Below are positions 18,632 to 26,995 of a stretch of DNA of 64,000 nt, piece after piece. Position 1 is the first letter of the stretch. Each line of letters starts with the position of its first letter. A program made the translations under genes and the position numbers. Source of the stretch: an uncultured Prevotella sp. (GTDB taxonomy: Bacteria; Bacteroidota; Bacteroidia; Bacteroidales; Bacteroidaceae); the NCBI GenBank assembly GCA_945873145.1, contig CAMCBZ010000001.1:62001-126000 (forward strand). The letters run 5' to 3'. A model generated the notes under the pieces. That model was not told the DNA's origin. It was given only the letters and a program-made list of their open reading frames with translations, and made no database searches.

Positions 18632-18648
18632 TCATAAACGACAATTCT

Positions 18649-21288
18649 TTGAAGATGCATCATAATAAGAAAAAAGTCCTGGCAGCTTGTCTTGCTATGG
18701 CCATCGTGGCCAGCGTGCAGGCGCAGGAGCAAATCGTACACCCCGACATCAACTATGCCGGCACGCCGCGTGACCTTGTCATTGGTGGCTTCAACGTCTC
18801 CGGCATTGACGGTTATGAGGATTATATGCTTACCGGCATCTCAGGTCTCTCTGTCGGACAGCATATTTCGGTGCCCGGCACCGAAATCACGGAGGCCGTC
18901 AAACGCTATTGGAAGCATGGGCTCTTCTCCGATGTGAAGATCTCAGCCGACTCTATCGTGGGTGATAAAATCTATCTGCATATCTCTTTGAAGGCGCGCC
19001 CGCGTGTCTCCACCATCAACTACGTGGGACTGAAGAAGAGCGAGAAAGAGGATATGGAGAAGAAACTCGGTATCCTGCAAGGCGGACAGATCACGCCAAA
19101 CATGATCGACCGTGCAAAGATCCTGGCTAAGAAATACTTCGACGACAAGGGTTACAAGAATGCAGACATCGAGATTCAGCAGCGTCCCGACGTCACCGGT
19201 AAGAACCAGGTCATCCTCGACGTCATCATCGACAAGAAGGATAAGATCAAAGTACGGCATATCTATATTGAGGGAAACAAGTATCTGAGCAACCTCAGAA
19301 TCAAGGGCGGACTCTTCCACAAGGGCGCCTTTGCCAAGACACATGAGGCCGGTAAGCTCTCTACCTTCCTGAAATCAAAGAAGTTCACCCCTGAGCGCTG
19401 GAAGGCTGACAAGGAGAAGCTCATCGAGAAATACTATGAGCTGGGCTACCGCGACGCCGCAATCCTGAAGGACAGCGTGTGGAACAATGACCCCAAACAT
19501 GTCAATGTCTACGTCAAAGTAGACGAGGGCAAGAAGTACTATATCCGTAATATCCACTGGGTGGGCAATACGGTCTACAACTCAGCTTACCTCTCCAATC
19601 TGTTGGGAATGCGGAAAGGTGACGTCTACAATCAGAAGTTGCTCAACAAGCGACTCCGTGAGGACGACGACGCCGTGTCGAACCTCTACTACAACAATGG
19701 TTACGTCTTCTCGTCCATCGACCCCGCTGAGCAGAATATCGTCGGCGACTCTATCGACCTGGAGATGCGTGTGTTGGAAGGACCACAGGCTCATCTGAGC
19801 CATGTTCGCATCAATGGTAACGACCGCCTCTATGAGAATGTGGTGCGCCGTGAGCTTCGTACCAAGCCGGGAGACCTCTTCTCTAAGGAAGCCCTCATGC
19901 GTTCTGCACGTGAGTTGGCCTCTATGGGATTCTTCGATCCCGAGAAGGTGACACCGGATGTCAAGCCTAATGCAGAGGACGGAACGGTGGATATCAACTG
20001 GAATCTGACGCAGAAGTCCAACGACCAAATCGAGTTCTCACTTGGATGGGGCCAGACGGGTATCATCGGACGCGTGGGATTGACGCTCAACAACTTCTCT
20101 ATGGCCAACCTATTCAACAAAAACAAGGAGCACCGCGGCATTATGCCTATCGGTGACGGTGAGAAGCTGTCCATCGGTGTACAGACCAATGGCTCTTACT
20201 ATCAGAGCTACAACACCAGCTACTCTACCAACTGGTTTGGCGGAAAGCGGCCTATTCAGTTCTCCGTCGGCGCGTTCTACTCCAAGCAAACCGATGTGTC
20301 GAGCAACTACTATAACTCGGCTTGGCAGAACAGCTACTATCAGAGTCTGTACGGCTACAATAGTTATTCTTATAACTACAGCAATTACGAGAACTACTAC
20401 GACCCCGACAAGTATGTCAAACTCCTCGGAGCGAGCATCGGCTGGGGCAAGCGCCTGCGGTGGCCTGACGACTACTTCAACCTCTCGCTGGAGCTCTCGT
20501 TCACCCGCTACATGCTGAAGAACTGGCGTTATTTCTCTTATTTGATGACCACAGGTAACAGCAATAACCTCAACCTGAGCATTGCCGTCAACCGTTCGTC
20601 AACCGACAACCAGCTCTTCCCACGCCGCGGTTCTGAGTTCACGGCCAGTGTCACGCTCACTCCGCCATGGAGTATGTGGGATGGCAAAGACTATAAGAAT
20701 CTGGCCACAAACCCATACTCTGCCAACTATGTCAGAGAGCAGCAGGAGAAATACCGCTGGATAGAATACAACAAGTGGAAGTTCAAGGCTCGTACCTTCA
20801 CCGCTCTGACAAGTGCTCAGAAGTGCTTCGTGCTCATGACGCGCGTGGAGCTGGGTATCCTCGGCAGTTACAACAAGTACAAGAAGAGCCCGTTTGAGAC
20901 GTTCTACGTCGGTGGTGACGGTATGAGTGGCTATTCCAGCACCTATGGAGAGGAAACGATCGGACTGCGTGGTTACGAGAATGGTTCTCTCACACCTTAT
21001 GGTTCAGAGGGCTATGCCTACGACCGCATGTCGCTGGAATTGCGCTATCCGTTCCTGCTGGGCAATACTACGATCTACGGACTGACCTTCGTGGAAGGTG
21101 GTAATGCCTGGACAGAGACGAGCAAGTTCAATCCTTTCCAGATGAAACGCTCGGCCGGTGTTGGTGTGCGTATCTATCTGCCTATGGTCGGCTTGATGGG
21201 TATTGACTGGGCTTACGGCTTCGACAAGGACAACAACGGCAGCAAGGGCGGCAGCCAGTTCCACTTCGTCCTCGGTCAGGAGTTCTAA
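18649..21288 (+). CDS. bamA: Outer membrane protein assembly factor BamA
   Basis: Central subunit of the beta-barrel assembly machine. The 879-residue protein has a signal peptide (cleavage after VQAQ, about residue 26) and several POTRA domains (about residues 40-430; INYVGLKKSEKEDMEKKLGI and RHIYIEGNKYLSNLRI are typical). A 16-strand barrel follows (about 450-879) with GLRGYENGSLTPYG, the conserved lid-loop (V/I)RGY-type motif, and terminal FHFVLGQEF. A Tyr/Asn/Ser-rich stretch near residues 555-585 (SSNYYNSAWQNSYYQS) is probably an enlarged surface loop. Skp-type chaperone genes follow. Confidence 0.96.
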   Translation: MKMHHNKKKVLAACLAMAIVASVQAQEQIVHPDINYAGTPRDLVIGGFNVSGIDGYEDYMLTGISGLSVGQHISVPGTEITEAVKRYWKHGLFSDVKISADSIVGDKIYLHISLKARPRVSTINYVGLKKSEKEDMEKKLGILQGGQITPNMIDRAKILAKKYFDDKGYKNADIEIQQRPDVTGKNQVILDVIIDKKDKIKVRHIYIEGNKYLSNLRIKGGLFHKGAFAKTHEAGKLSTFLKSKKFTPERWKADKEKLIEKYYELGYRDAAILKDSVWNNDPKHVNVYVKVDEGKKYYIRNIHWVGNTVYNSAYLSNLLGMRKGDVYNQKLLNKRLREDDDAVSNLYYNNGYVFSSIDPAEQNIVGDSIDLEMRVLEGPQAHLSHVRINGNDRLYENVVRRELRTKPGDLFSKEALMRSARELASMGFFDPEKVTPDVKPNAEDGTVDINWNLTQKSNDQIEFSLGWGQTGIIGRVGLTLNNFSMANLFNKNKEHRGIMPIGDGEKLSIGVQTNGSYYQSYNTSYSTNWFGGKRPIQFSVGAFYSKQTDVSSNYYNSAWQNSYYQSLYGYNSYSYNYSNYENYYDPDKYVKLLGASIGWGKRLRWPDDYFNLSLELSFTRYMLKNWRYFSYLMTTGNSNNLNLSIAVNRSSTDNQLFPRRGSEFTASVTLTPPWSMWDGKDYKNLATNPYSANYVREQQEKYRWIEYNKWKFKARTFTALTSAQKCFVLMTRVELGILGSYNKYKKSPFETFYVGGDGMSGYSSTYGEETIGLRGYENGSLTPYGSEGYAYDRMSLELRYPFLLGNTTIYGLTFVEGGNAWTETSKFNPFQMKRSAGVGVRIYLPMVGLMGIDWAYGFDKDNNGSKGGSQFHFVLGQEF

Positions 21289-21516
21289 AACGAAGCAAGG
21301 AAAACATGAGAAGCGTATGACGGAAAGGCGCCGGGACACTATGTCGAAGCGCCGCTCGTCAACGCAGAAACATTTTTCCGGCAATATCGGAACGTACTTC
21401 CGTCAACAAAACTGCTGAAAAGCAAAAAAACACTAAAGGATAAGTACTTCCCTGTAACATTTAGTTCAGATAAGCGTCGCAGGGATAGTCAACTGATCAA
21501 TAAAAGGAAATTGAAT

Positions 21517-22068
21517 ATGAAGCAGATGATTGTAAAAAACAATTGGAGCAGACTGGGTGGCATCCTTCTACTCTGTCTCTTCGCCTTCATGCCATTCTCA
21601 AAGGCCAATGCGCAGAAGTTCGCGTTGGTGGACATGGATTATGTGCTGAAAAACATACCGGCCTACGAGCGTGCCAACGAGCAGCTCAATCAGGTTTCTA
21701 AGAAGTGGCAGGCTGAGGTAGAGGCACTGAACACCGAGGCGGCGACTATGTATAAGAACTATCAGAATGAGATGGTATTCCTCTCGCAGGAGCAGAAAAA
21801 GGCCAAACAGGAGCAGATCATGCAGAAGGAAAAGGAGGCTGCTGACCTCAAACAGAAATATTTCGGTCCCGAAGGCGAGCTCTTCAAGAAGCGCGAGAGT
21901 CTGATGACTCCTATTCAGGAAGAGATCTACAATGCGGTGAAGGACATCTCTGAGCTCCGCGGCTACAGCCTCGTACTCGACCGCGCCTCTGATACCGCCA
22001 TCATCTTTGGCTCACCGAAGATCGACATCTCTGATGAGGTGCTCCAGAAACTGGGATATGGAAAGTAA
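21517..22068 (+). CDS. OmpH/Skp family periplasmic chaperone, copy 1
   Basis: Holds unfolded outer-membrane proteins in the periplasm before BamA inserts them. From the ATG at 21517 it is 183 residues; an in-frame TTG two codons upstream is less likely. After a signal peptide ending NAQKFALVDMDYVL, the middle is a long charged coiled-coil (EALNTEAATMYKNYQNEMVF, QEQKKAKQEQIMQKEKEAAD). The C-terminal strand returns in YSLVLDRASDTAIIFGSPKIDIS. The gap 21289-21516 after bamA shows no terminator. Confidence 0.9.
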   Translation: MKQMIVKNNWSRLGGILLLCLFAFMPFSKANAQKFALVDMDYVLKNIPAYERANEQLNQVSKKWQAEVEALNTEAATMYKNYQNEMVFLSQEQKKAKQEQIMQKEKEAADLKQKYFGPEGELFKKRESLMTPIQEEIYNAVKDISELRGYSLVLDRASDTAIIFGSPKIDISDEVLQKLGYGK

Positions 22069-22099
22069 AAGACTATAAAAACAATAAAAACAAGCAATC

Positions 22100-22594
22100 A
22101 TGAAAAAGTTACTTTTAATGTTAATGCTGATGGCTCCTCTGGCTACCTTCGCTCAGAAATTCGGCAAAGTCAACACACAGACCATCATGCAGAATCTGCC
22201 TGAAATCGCTAAGATCAATGGAGAACTCCAAGCTACTGCCAAGCAGTATGAGAATGATCTGAAAGGCATGCAGGACGAGCTGAAGCGTCAGAGCGACGCT
22301 TATGATAAAGCAAAGAGCACGATGAATCCTACTGCTCAGAAGCAGAAAGAGGAAGAGCTCAACACGCTCTATCAGAAGATCCAGCAGACCTATAGCGACA
22401 ATCAGCAGGCTTTGCAGAAAGCACAGCAGGACAAGATGCAGCCTGTCGTGGAGAAAGTGCGCAAAGCCATTGAGAATGTCGGCAAAGCTGGTGGCTTTAC
22501 CTACATCTTCGAAGAGGGCGCTGCTGTCTACACAGGCACCAATGTAGAGGATGTCACTGCCAAGGTGCAGGCCGAAATCAACAAGATGAAGTAA
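22100..22594 (+). CDS. OmpH/Skp family periplasmic chaperone, copy 2
   Basis: A 164-residue Skp-like chaperone with a signal peptide cleaved after ATFAQ and the core start KFGKVNTQTIMQNLPE. A Gln/Lys-rich coiled-coil follows (residues 40-110, e.g. QKQKEEELNTLYQKIQQTY), then the closing strand GGFTYIFEEGAAVYTGTNVEDVT. It starts 31 bp after copy 1 and is clearly paralogous though divergent. It probably forms homotrimers, or mixed trimers with the neighbouring copies. Confidence 0.9.
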   Translation: MKKLLLMLMLMAPLATFAQKFGKVNTQTIMQNLPEIAKINGELQATAKQYENDLKGMQDELKRQSDAYDKAKSTMNPTAQKQKEEELNTLYQKIQQTYSDNQQALQKAQQDKMQPVVEKVRKAIENVGKAGGFTYIFEEGAAVYTGTNVEDVTAKVQAEINKMK

Positions 22595-22631
22595 AAGGCA
22601 TTGCTCTTTCCTCGGCATGACGAGGAGCTGG

Positions 22632-22670
22632 GGTGAGGGTGCGCTACGTGGCATACCCTCACCTCTTGTT
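22632..22670 (+). terminator. Possible terminator after skp copy 2
   Basis: GGTGAGGGT (22632-22640) pairs with ACCCTCACC (22655-22663) across a 14-nt loop, followed by an impure T-rich stretch (TCTTGTTGTCTTTTT). It may only attenuate transcription into the third copy. Confidence 0.55.
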
Positions 22671-22779
22671 GTCTTTTTAGGACTGTGCTTCCGTTTCCAG
22701 TGATCATCCGACACGGTTTCGTTGGTGCAATCCTTATTCATTATCCTTCTCCGTATTGTCAACAATAATCTTTCCAACC

Positions 22780-23343
22780 ATGAGGCATTTGTTTGTTAGT
22801 GCTTTTTTCCTGTTTCTCGGCAGCCCGCTTTATGCGCAGGGTACCGTGCCGTCTACCATGTCATCCACAGGTACAGCGCCGTCCCAGCAGGCCATTCCGT
22901 CGTTTCATTATGGTTTTCTTAGCTGTCAGAGTGCTTTAGAGGCGATGCCGGGCTATGCAGAGGCCAGACGCTCTATTGCTGATCTGAAGGCAAAATACGA
23001 CGCTGAGATGAAACGCGTGGAGGATGAGTTCAATGCCAAATACGAGGCTTTTCTCGATGGTCAGAGCACTTTCGCACCGTCGATCCGCGAGAAGCGGCAG
23101 GCCGAACTGCAGGAACTGATGGAGAAAAACCAGACGTTTAAGGATCAGGCCAAGCAATATCTCAAGAACGCAGAGCAAGACGCTTACCAGCCTTTGCGTG
23201 AGAAGCTCGCGGCAGCCATCCAGCGTGTAGGCCATGCCAAGGGTTTGGCTTTCGTGCTCAACACCGACAACGGTGCACTGCCCTTCGTCAATCCGGAGAT
23301 GGGAATAGACATCACGGCCGATGTACTGTCGGCTGTCAAATAG
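22780..23343 (+). CDS. OmpH/Skp family periplasmic chaperone, copy 3
   Basis: A 187-residue protein from the ATG at 22780; an upstream TTG at 22756 would place extra residues before the signal peptide. The signal peptide (MRHLFVSAFFLFLGSPLYAQ) precedes a low-complexity Ser/Thr/Pro linker (GTVPSTMSSTGTAPSQQAIP) absent from the other copies. The Skp core follows: HYGFLSCQSALEAMPGYAEA, a coiled-coil, and GLAFVLNTDNGALPFVNPEMG. It is separated from copy 2 by a likely attenuator. This is the third Skp paralogue in a row. Confidence 0.88.
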   Translation: MRHLFVSAFFLFLGSPLYAQGTVPSTMSSTGTAPSQQAIPSFHYGFLSCQSALEAMPGYAEARRSIADLKAKYDAEMKRVEDEFNAKYEAFLDGQSTFAPSIREKRQAELQELMEKNQTFKDQAKQYLKNAEQDAYQPLREKLAAAIQRVGHAKGLAFVLNTDNGALPFVNPEMGIDITADVLSAVK

Positions 23344-23406
23344 CAAGAGGGCTGTTCTGTCATATAGAACAAGTCGTCCGCTATCATATAAATAAGGAGT
23401 TGTGAG

Positions 23407-24315
23407 ATGAATACAAGCATTGATGATCTGGTCAAAGTGTCTGCGGCAGCTAATGAGAAAGCGTCTGTGTCCGCTAAGGAGTCCTTTCCTGTAGCACCCG
23501 GACCTATAGGTATTTTCGATTCCGGCTATGGTGGATTGACCATCCTGCACGGCATCCGACAGTTGTTGCCGCAGTACGATTATATCTATCTTGGAGACAA
23601 CGCCCGCGCTCCTTATGGCCCGCGCTCGTTTGATGTCGTCTATGAGTTCACGCGTCAGGCCGTACAGAAGCTCTTCGAGATGGGCTGTCAGCTTGTGATT
23701 CTTGGCTGCAACACCGCATCGGCAAAGGCGTTGCGCTCGATCCAGCAGCACGATCTGCCACAGTGGGATCCCAAACGGCGTGTGCTCGGTGTCATCAGGC
23801 CTACGGCAGAGATCATCGGAAAACTCACGCGCAACGGCCATGTGGGACTGCTCGCCACAGAAGGTACGGTGAAGAGTCACAGCTACGACATGGAGATCGC
23901 TAAGCTTTGGCCCAACATCAAGGTGACGGGACAGGCCTGTCCGTTTTGGGTGCCCTTGGTGGAATATAACGAGGCTGACTCTCCCGGTGCTGACTATTTC
24001 GTCAAGAAGCGCATCGACCAGCTCATGCAACTCGACCCAGATATCGACACGATCATCCTTGGCTGTACCCATTTCCCGCTGTTGATGCCAAAGATCCTGA
24101 AGTATGTGCAGCCCGGCGTGCGCATAGTTCCTCAGGGAGAGTACGTCGCCGGCAGTCTGAAAGACTACCTTCATCGCCACACCGATATGGCCTCACGGCT
24201 GACCACAGGGGCTTCGGTCAAGTACTACACGACCGAGAATCCCGATAAGTTCAAGGAGAGTGCTTCCATCTTTCTCCATGAGCGGGTGCACGTAGAACAT
24301 ATAGAATTAGGATAA
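23407..24315 (+). CDS. murI: Glutamate racemase
   Basis: Makes D-glutamate for peptidoglycan. The 302-residue protein begins with a 35-residue Ser/Ala/Glu-rich extension before the conserved core GPIGIFDSGYGGLTILHGI. The paired catalytic cysteines are in LGCNTASA (near residue 97) and LGCTHFPLL (near 218), with GDNARAPYG between. The extension is unusual, but no better internal start is evident. The ATG follows ATAAGGAGTTGTGAG, one of the few places here with a Shine-Dalgarno-like GGAG. Confidence 0.95.
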   Translation: MNTSIDDLVKVSAAANEKASVSAKESFPVAPGPIGIFDSGYGGLTILHGIRQLLPQYDYIYLGDNARAPYGPRSFDVVYEFTRQAVQKLFEMGCQLVILGCNTASAKALRSIQQHDLPQWDPKRRVLGVIRPTAEIIGKLTRNGHVGLLATEGTVKSHSYDMEIAKLWPNIKVTGQACPFWVPLVEYNEADSPGADYFVKKRIDQLMQLDPDIDTIILGCTHFPLLMPKILKYVQPGVRIVPQGEYVAGSLKDYLHRHTDMASRLTTGASVKYYTTENPDKFKESASIFLHERVHVEHIELG

Positions 24316-24334
24316 AAACTTCAAATATTCATTT

Positions 24335-24673
24335 ATGCAAGAAACAAGACAGAACCGAATCGCCCGGCTACTTCAGAAGGAGCTGGCTGAGATATTCCAG
24401 AGTCAGACACGAGCTATGCACGGTGTCCTCGTCAGCGTCACCCGTGTGCGCATCAGTCCTGACCTGAGCATTTGTACGGCTTATCTGAGCATCTTCCCTT
24501 CTGCAAAGTCGGAAGAGCTGCTCAACAACATCAAGGCCAATGAGAAGAGCATCCGCTATGAGCTCGGACGTCGTGTCCACAACCAGCTGCGCATCATTCC
24601 GGAGCTGCGCTTCTTCATCGACGACAGCCTGGATTATATCGACCACATCGACGAGTTGCTCAATAAGAAGTAA
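24335..24673 (+). CDS. rbfA: 30S ribosome-binding factor A
   Basis: Single KH-like domain protein that binds the 30S subunit late in assembly and helps 16S rRNA 5'-end maturation. The 112-residue sequence has the typical start TRQNRIARLLQKELAEIFQS, the middle VTRVRISPDLSICTAYLSIF, and an RIIPELRFFIDDSLDY end. It lies 19 bp after murI and 12 bp before the permease, so the three are probably co-transcribed. Confidence 0.93.
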   Translation: MQETRQNRIARLLQKELAEIFQSQTRAMHGVLVSVTRVRISPDLSICTAYLSIFPSAKSEELLNNIKANEKSIRYELGRRVHNQLRIIPELRFFIDDSLDYIDHIDELLNKK

Positions 24674-24685
24674 TAGAGTCTTTCA

Positions 24686-25906
24686 ATGAATTTTCCATTC
24701 TTTGTGGCGCGGCGTTATCTCTTCTCCAAGAAGAAAACGCACGCCATCAATGTGATTTCCCTGATCTCTGTCATCGGTGTGGCTGTGGCTACGATGGCCC
24801 TCGTCATCGTTTTGTCGGTGTTCAACGGCTTCCATGACCTGGTAGCCAGCTTTTTCACGAACTTCGACCCGCAGTTGAAGGTGGTGCCCGTGGAAGGCAA
24901 GACCGTTCCAGCCGATGATCCGATCCTCACAAAGATCAGTCATTTCCCAGAGGTAGACGTGGCTACGGGTACTGTGGAGGACATGGCGCTGGCCATCTAC
25001 AACGGTAAGCAGGCTATGGTGACGATAAAAGGTGTGGACGACAACTTCCCGCAGCTGACGCATATCACCGAGATTCTCTATGGCGACGGGCAATTCCAGC
25101 TCCATACGGCCAACTTGCAGTATGGTACACCGGGCATCCGCTTGGCTCAGACCTTAGGCTTGGGAGCCAATTGGAAAGGCTATCTCAAGATCTATGCGCC
25201 ACAGCGTGAGGGACAGCTCGACATGACCGATCCGCAGTCGGGCTTTGTCGTCGACTCACTAATCTCCCCCGGTGTGGTCTTCTCCGTCAATCAGGGTAAG
25301 TACGACAAGAGCTATATTGTCACCAGTCTGGGCTTTGCTCAGAACTTGTTCAACCAGCAGGGCATGGTGTCTGCTTTGGAGTTGAGACTGAAACCGAGCT
25401 CGAATTTCGAAAGTGTGAAGGCCCGGATGCAGCAAGTCGCCGGTAAGAAGTATCAGGTTCTTGACCGTTTTGAGCAGCAGAGCGACACGTTCAAGATCAT
25501 GAAGGTGGAAAAGCTCATGGCCTACATCTTCCTGACGTTTATCCTCATCGTGGCCTGCTTCAACATCATCGGTTCGCTTTCGATGCTGATCATCGACAAG
25601 AAAGACGATGTCGTCACGCTGCGCAACTTGGGAGCTTCGGACAAGCAGATCCGTCGCATCTTCCTCTTCGAGGGTCGTCTGATCAGTTTCTTCGGAGCCA
25701 TCTTAGGCATACTGTTGGGCTTGTTGCTCTGTTGGTTGCAACAGCAGTACGGCTTTGTGAAGATGGGCAGCAGCGACGGTACGTTTGTCGTCAATGCCTA
25801 TCCCGTGAGTGTCCACTATAGCGACGTGCTTTTGATCTTCCTCACGGTCATTGCCGCAGGCTGGCTTGCTGTGTGGTATCCTGTAAGGAGGACCCTTGAA
25901 AAGTAG
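24686..25906 (+). CDS. FtsX-like ABC transporter permease, LolC/LolE type
   Basis: Inner-membrane permease subunit, probably for releasing lipoproteins to the LolA carrier. The 406-residue protein starts FVARRYLFSKKKTHAINVIS, typical of LolC/E. It has one N-terminal span (about residues 20-50), a large periplasmic domain (about 50-270), then three C-terminal spans with the FtsX signature around DDVVTLRNLGASDKQIRRIF. The cognate LolD ATPase is not nearby. The substrate is inferred from family. Confidence 0.85.
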   Translation: MNFPFFVARRYLFSKKKTHAINVISLISVIGVAVATMALVIVLSVFNGFHDLVASFFTNFDPQLKVVPVEGKTVPADDPILTKISHFPEVDVATGTVEDMALAIYNGKQAMVTIKGVDDNFPQLTHITEILYGDGQFQLHTANLQYGTPGIRLAQTLGLGANWKGYLKIYAPQREGQLDMTDPQSGFVVDSLISPGVVFSVNQGKYDKSYIVTSLGFAQNLFNQQGMVSALELRLKPSSNFESVKARMQQVAGKKYQVLDRFEQQSDTFKIMKVEKLMAYIFLTFILIVACFNIIGSLSMLIIDKKDDVVTLRNLGASDKQIRRIFLFEGRLISFFGAILGILLGLLLCWLQQQYGFVKMGSSDGTFVVNAYPVSVHYSDVLLIFLTVIAAGWLAVWYPVRRTLEK

Positions 25907-25944
25907 GAGACAAAGAGAATAAAGTAGGAGACAAAGAGAATAAA
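25902..25944. repeat. Two-copy 21-bp direct repeat at the permease 3' end
   Basis: GTAGGAGACAAAGAGAATAA occurs at 25903 and again at 25924. The first copy overlaps the permease stop codon, so the duplication did not alter the protein. It looks like a slippage duplication. Confidence 0.85.
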
Positions 25945-25997
25945 AAGCAGTTGTCAGTCACCTCGCCGACGGTTCTGACACCTGCAAAGAGAGCATC

Positions 25998-26037
25998 AGT
26001 GCAATGAAACGCCGTGTGCCGTTTCATTGCACTTTTT
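25998..26037 (+). terminator. Terminator of the murI-rbfA-permease operon
   Basis: A 14-bp perfect stem, AGTGCAATGAAACG with CGTTTCATTGCACT, encloses an 8-nt loop and is followed by a five-T run. It overlaps the last codons of the convergent PAP2 gene. Confidence 0.9.
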
Positions 26038-26995
26038 GTTTGGACATAATCGAAAAGACATAATTCCAAAGGAAATAGAACATTACCGCTGCAACAAGCC
26101 CGCCCAGTACGTCGATAGCGTAGTGTGCGCGGATATACACCGTGGCAAAGCAGATGAGCACCACAAAGGGCAGTAGCGTGAAGAAGAGCCCTTTACTGCG
26201 TGAGCGTCCGGCCAGCAGCAGTGCGATCACCGAGATGCCTACATGCGAGCTGGGAAACGCCGCTGTGGGGTGCTCGCCCGCGTTGTGTACGTCAGTGATG
26301 AGGTGATAGAAGATGCCGTCACTGTATCCGGGGCTCTTCATCATCTCGGTGTGGGTGCTGAAATAGTCTGCCACGTTGGGAAAGACGCCGGCCGCTATCT
26401 TCTGGATGCCCACCGCATGGTAGTAATACATCGGTCCGGCCACGGGCAGCAGGTCGTAGATGGCGTAGAAACTAAAGAAAGATGCCAGGATGATAAACGC
26501 GCAGCGCTCGAAGTCGTCGTAGCGCTTGAAGAAATAATAGAGTATTGTGCCCACAAAGAGCAGGAAGTAACTCGCGTAGGCCATATCGAGAATTTCGCTG
26601 ATCCAGTGCTGTGGGAAGTGCTCACAAAACACCAGTGCGGGTTGAAAACCAAAGAGCTGTTGCTCAAGCGAGGCGAAGATGTGGTCGAGATTGGGCAACA
26701 TGCGGTTGATTTGGTAAGTATCGCCGTACCACCAGCTCAGCATCACGAGTTGCATCAGCACCCTCAGCAGTCGTGTCACCCGGCAAGGAATGAGGCGGTA
26801 GACCACCCACATGGCCATCGTGATAGCGCCCAGCCTTACTCTGTCCCAAATCATTGCTTCGGGATGCTCCACCTTGGTGAAGCAAAAGAGAATGATGAGC
26901 AGGGTGAAGACCATGTAGCCAATGACCACCCATTCCAGGAGCATAGGGCCCTTGTGGGGATGCTTTTCTATTTCAAACCATTTCTTGAGTTGCAT
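26024..26995 (-). CDS. PAP2/AUR1-type membrane phosphatase or transferase
   Basis: Integral membrane protein of 323 residues when started at 26995. An upstream in-frame ATG at 27022 would add nine residues. About six membrane spans are visible. The catalytic PAP2 motifs are HPTAAFPSSHVGISV (around residue 240) and RAHYAIDVLGGLVA (around 290). The overall layout resembles AUR1-like inositol phosphorylceramide synthases, as do Bacteroides sphingolipid enzymes. The start overlaps the epimerase stop as TAATG, implying translational coupling. Lipid headgroup transfer is plausible; plain phosphatidate or undecaprenyl-diphosphate phosphatase activity cannot be excluded. Confidence 0.8.
   Translation of the reverse strand: MQLKKWFEIEKHPHKGPMLLEWVVIGYMVFTLLIILFCFTKVEHPEAMIWDRVRLGAITMAMWVVYRLIPCRVTRLLRVLMQLVMLSWWYGDTYQINRMLPNLDHIFASLEQQLFGFQPALVFCEHFPQHWISEILDMAYASYFLLFVGTILYYFFKRYDDFERCAFIILASFFSFYAIYDLLPVAGPMYYYHAVGIQKIAAGVFPNVADYFSTHTEMMKSPGYSDGIFYHLITDVHNAGEHPTAAFPSSHVGISVIALLLAGRSRSKGLFFTLLPFVVLICFATVYIRAHYAIDVLGGLVAAVMFYFLWNYVFSIMSKQKVQ

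Noticed and set aside
22936..24180. 414-codon minus-strand open frame across skp copy 3 and murI
   Set aside because: Spans two genuine genes and the gap between them with no plausible protein features.
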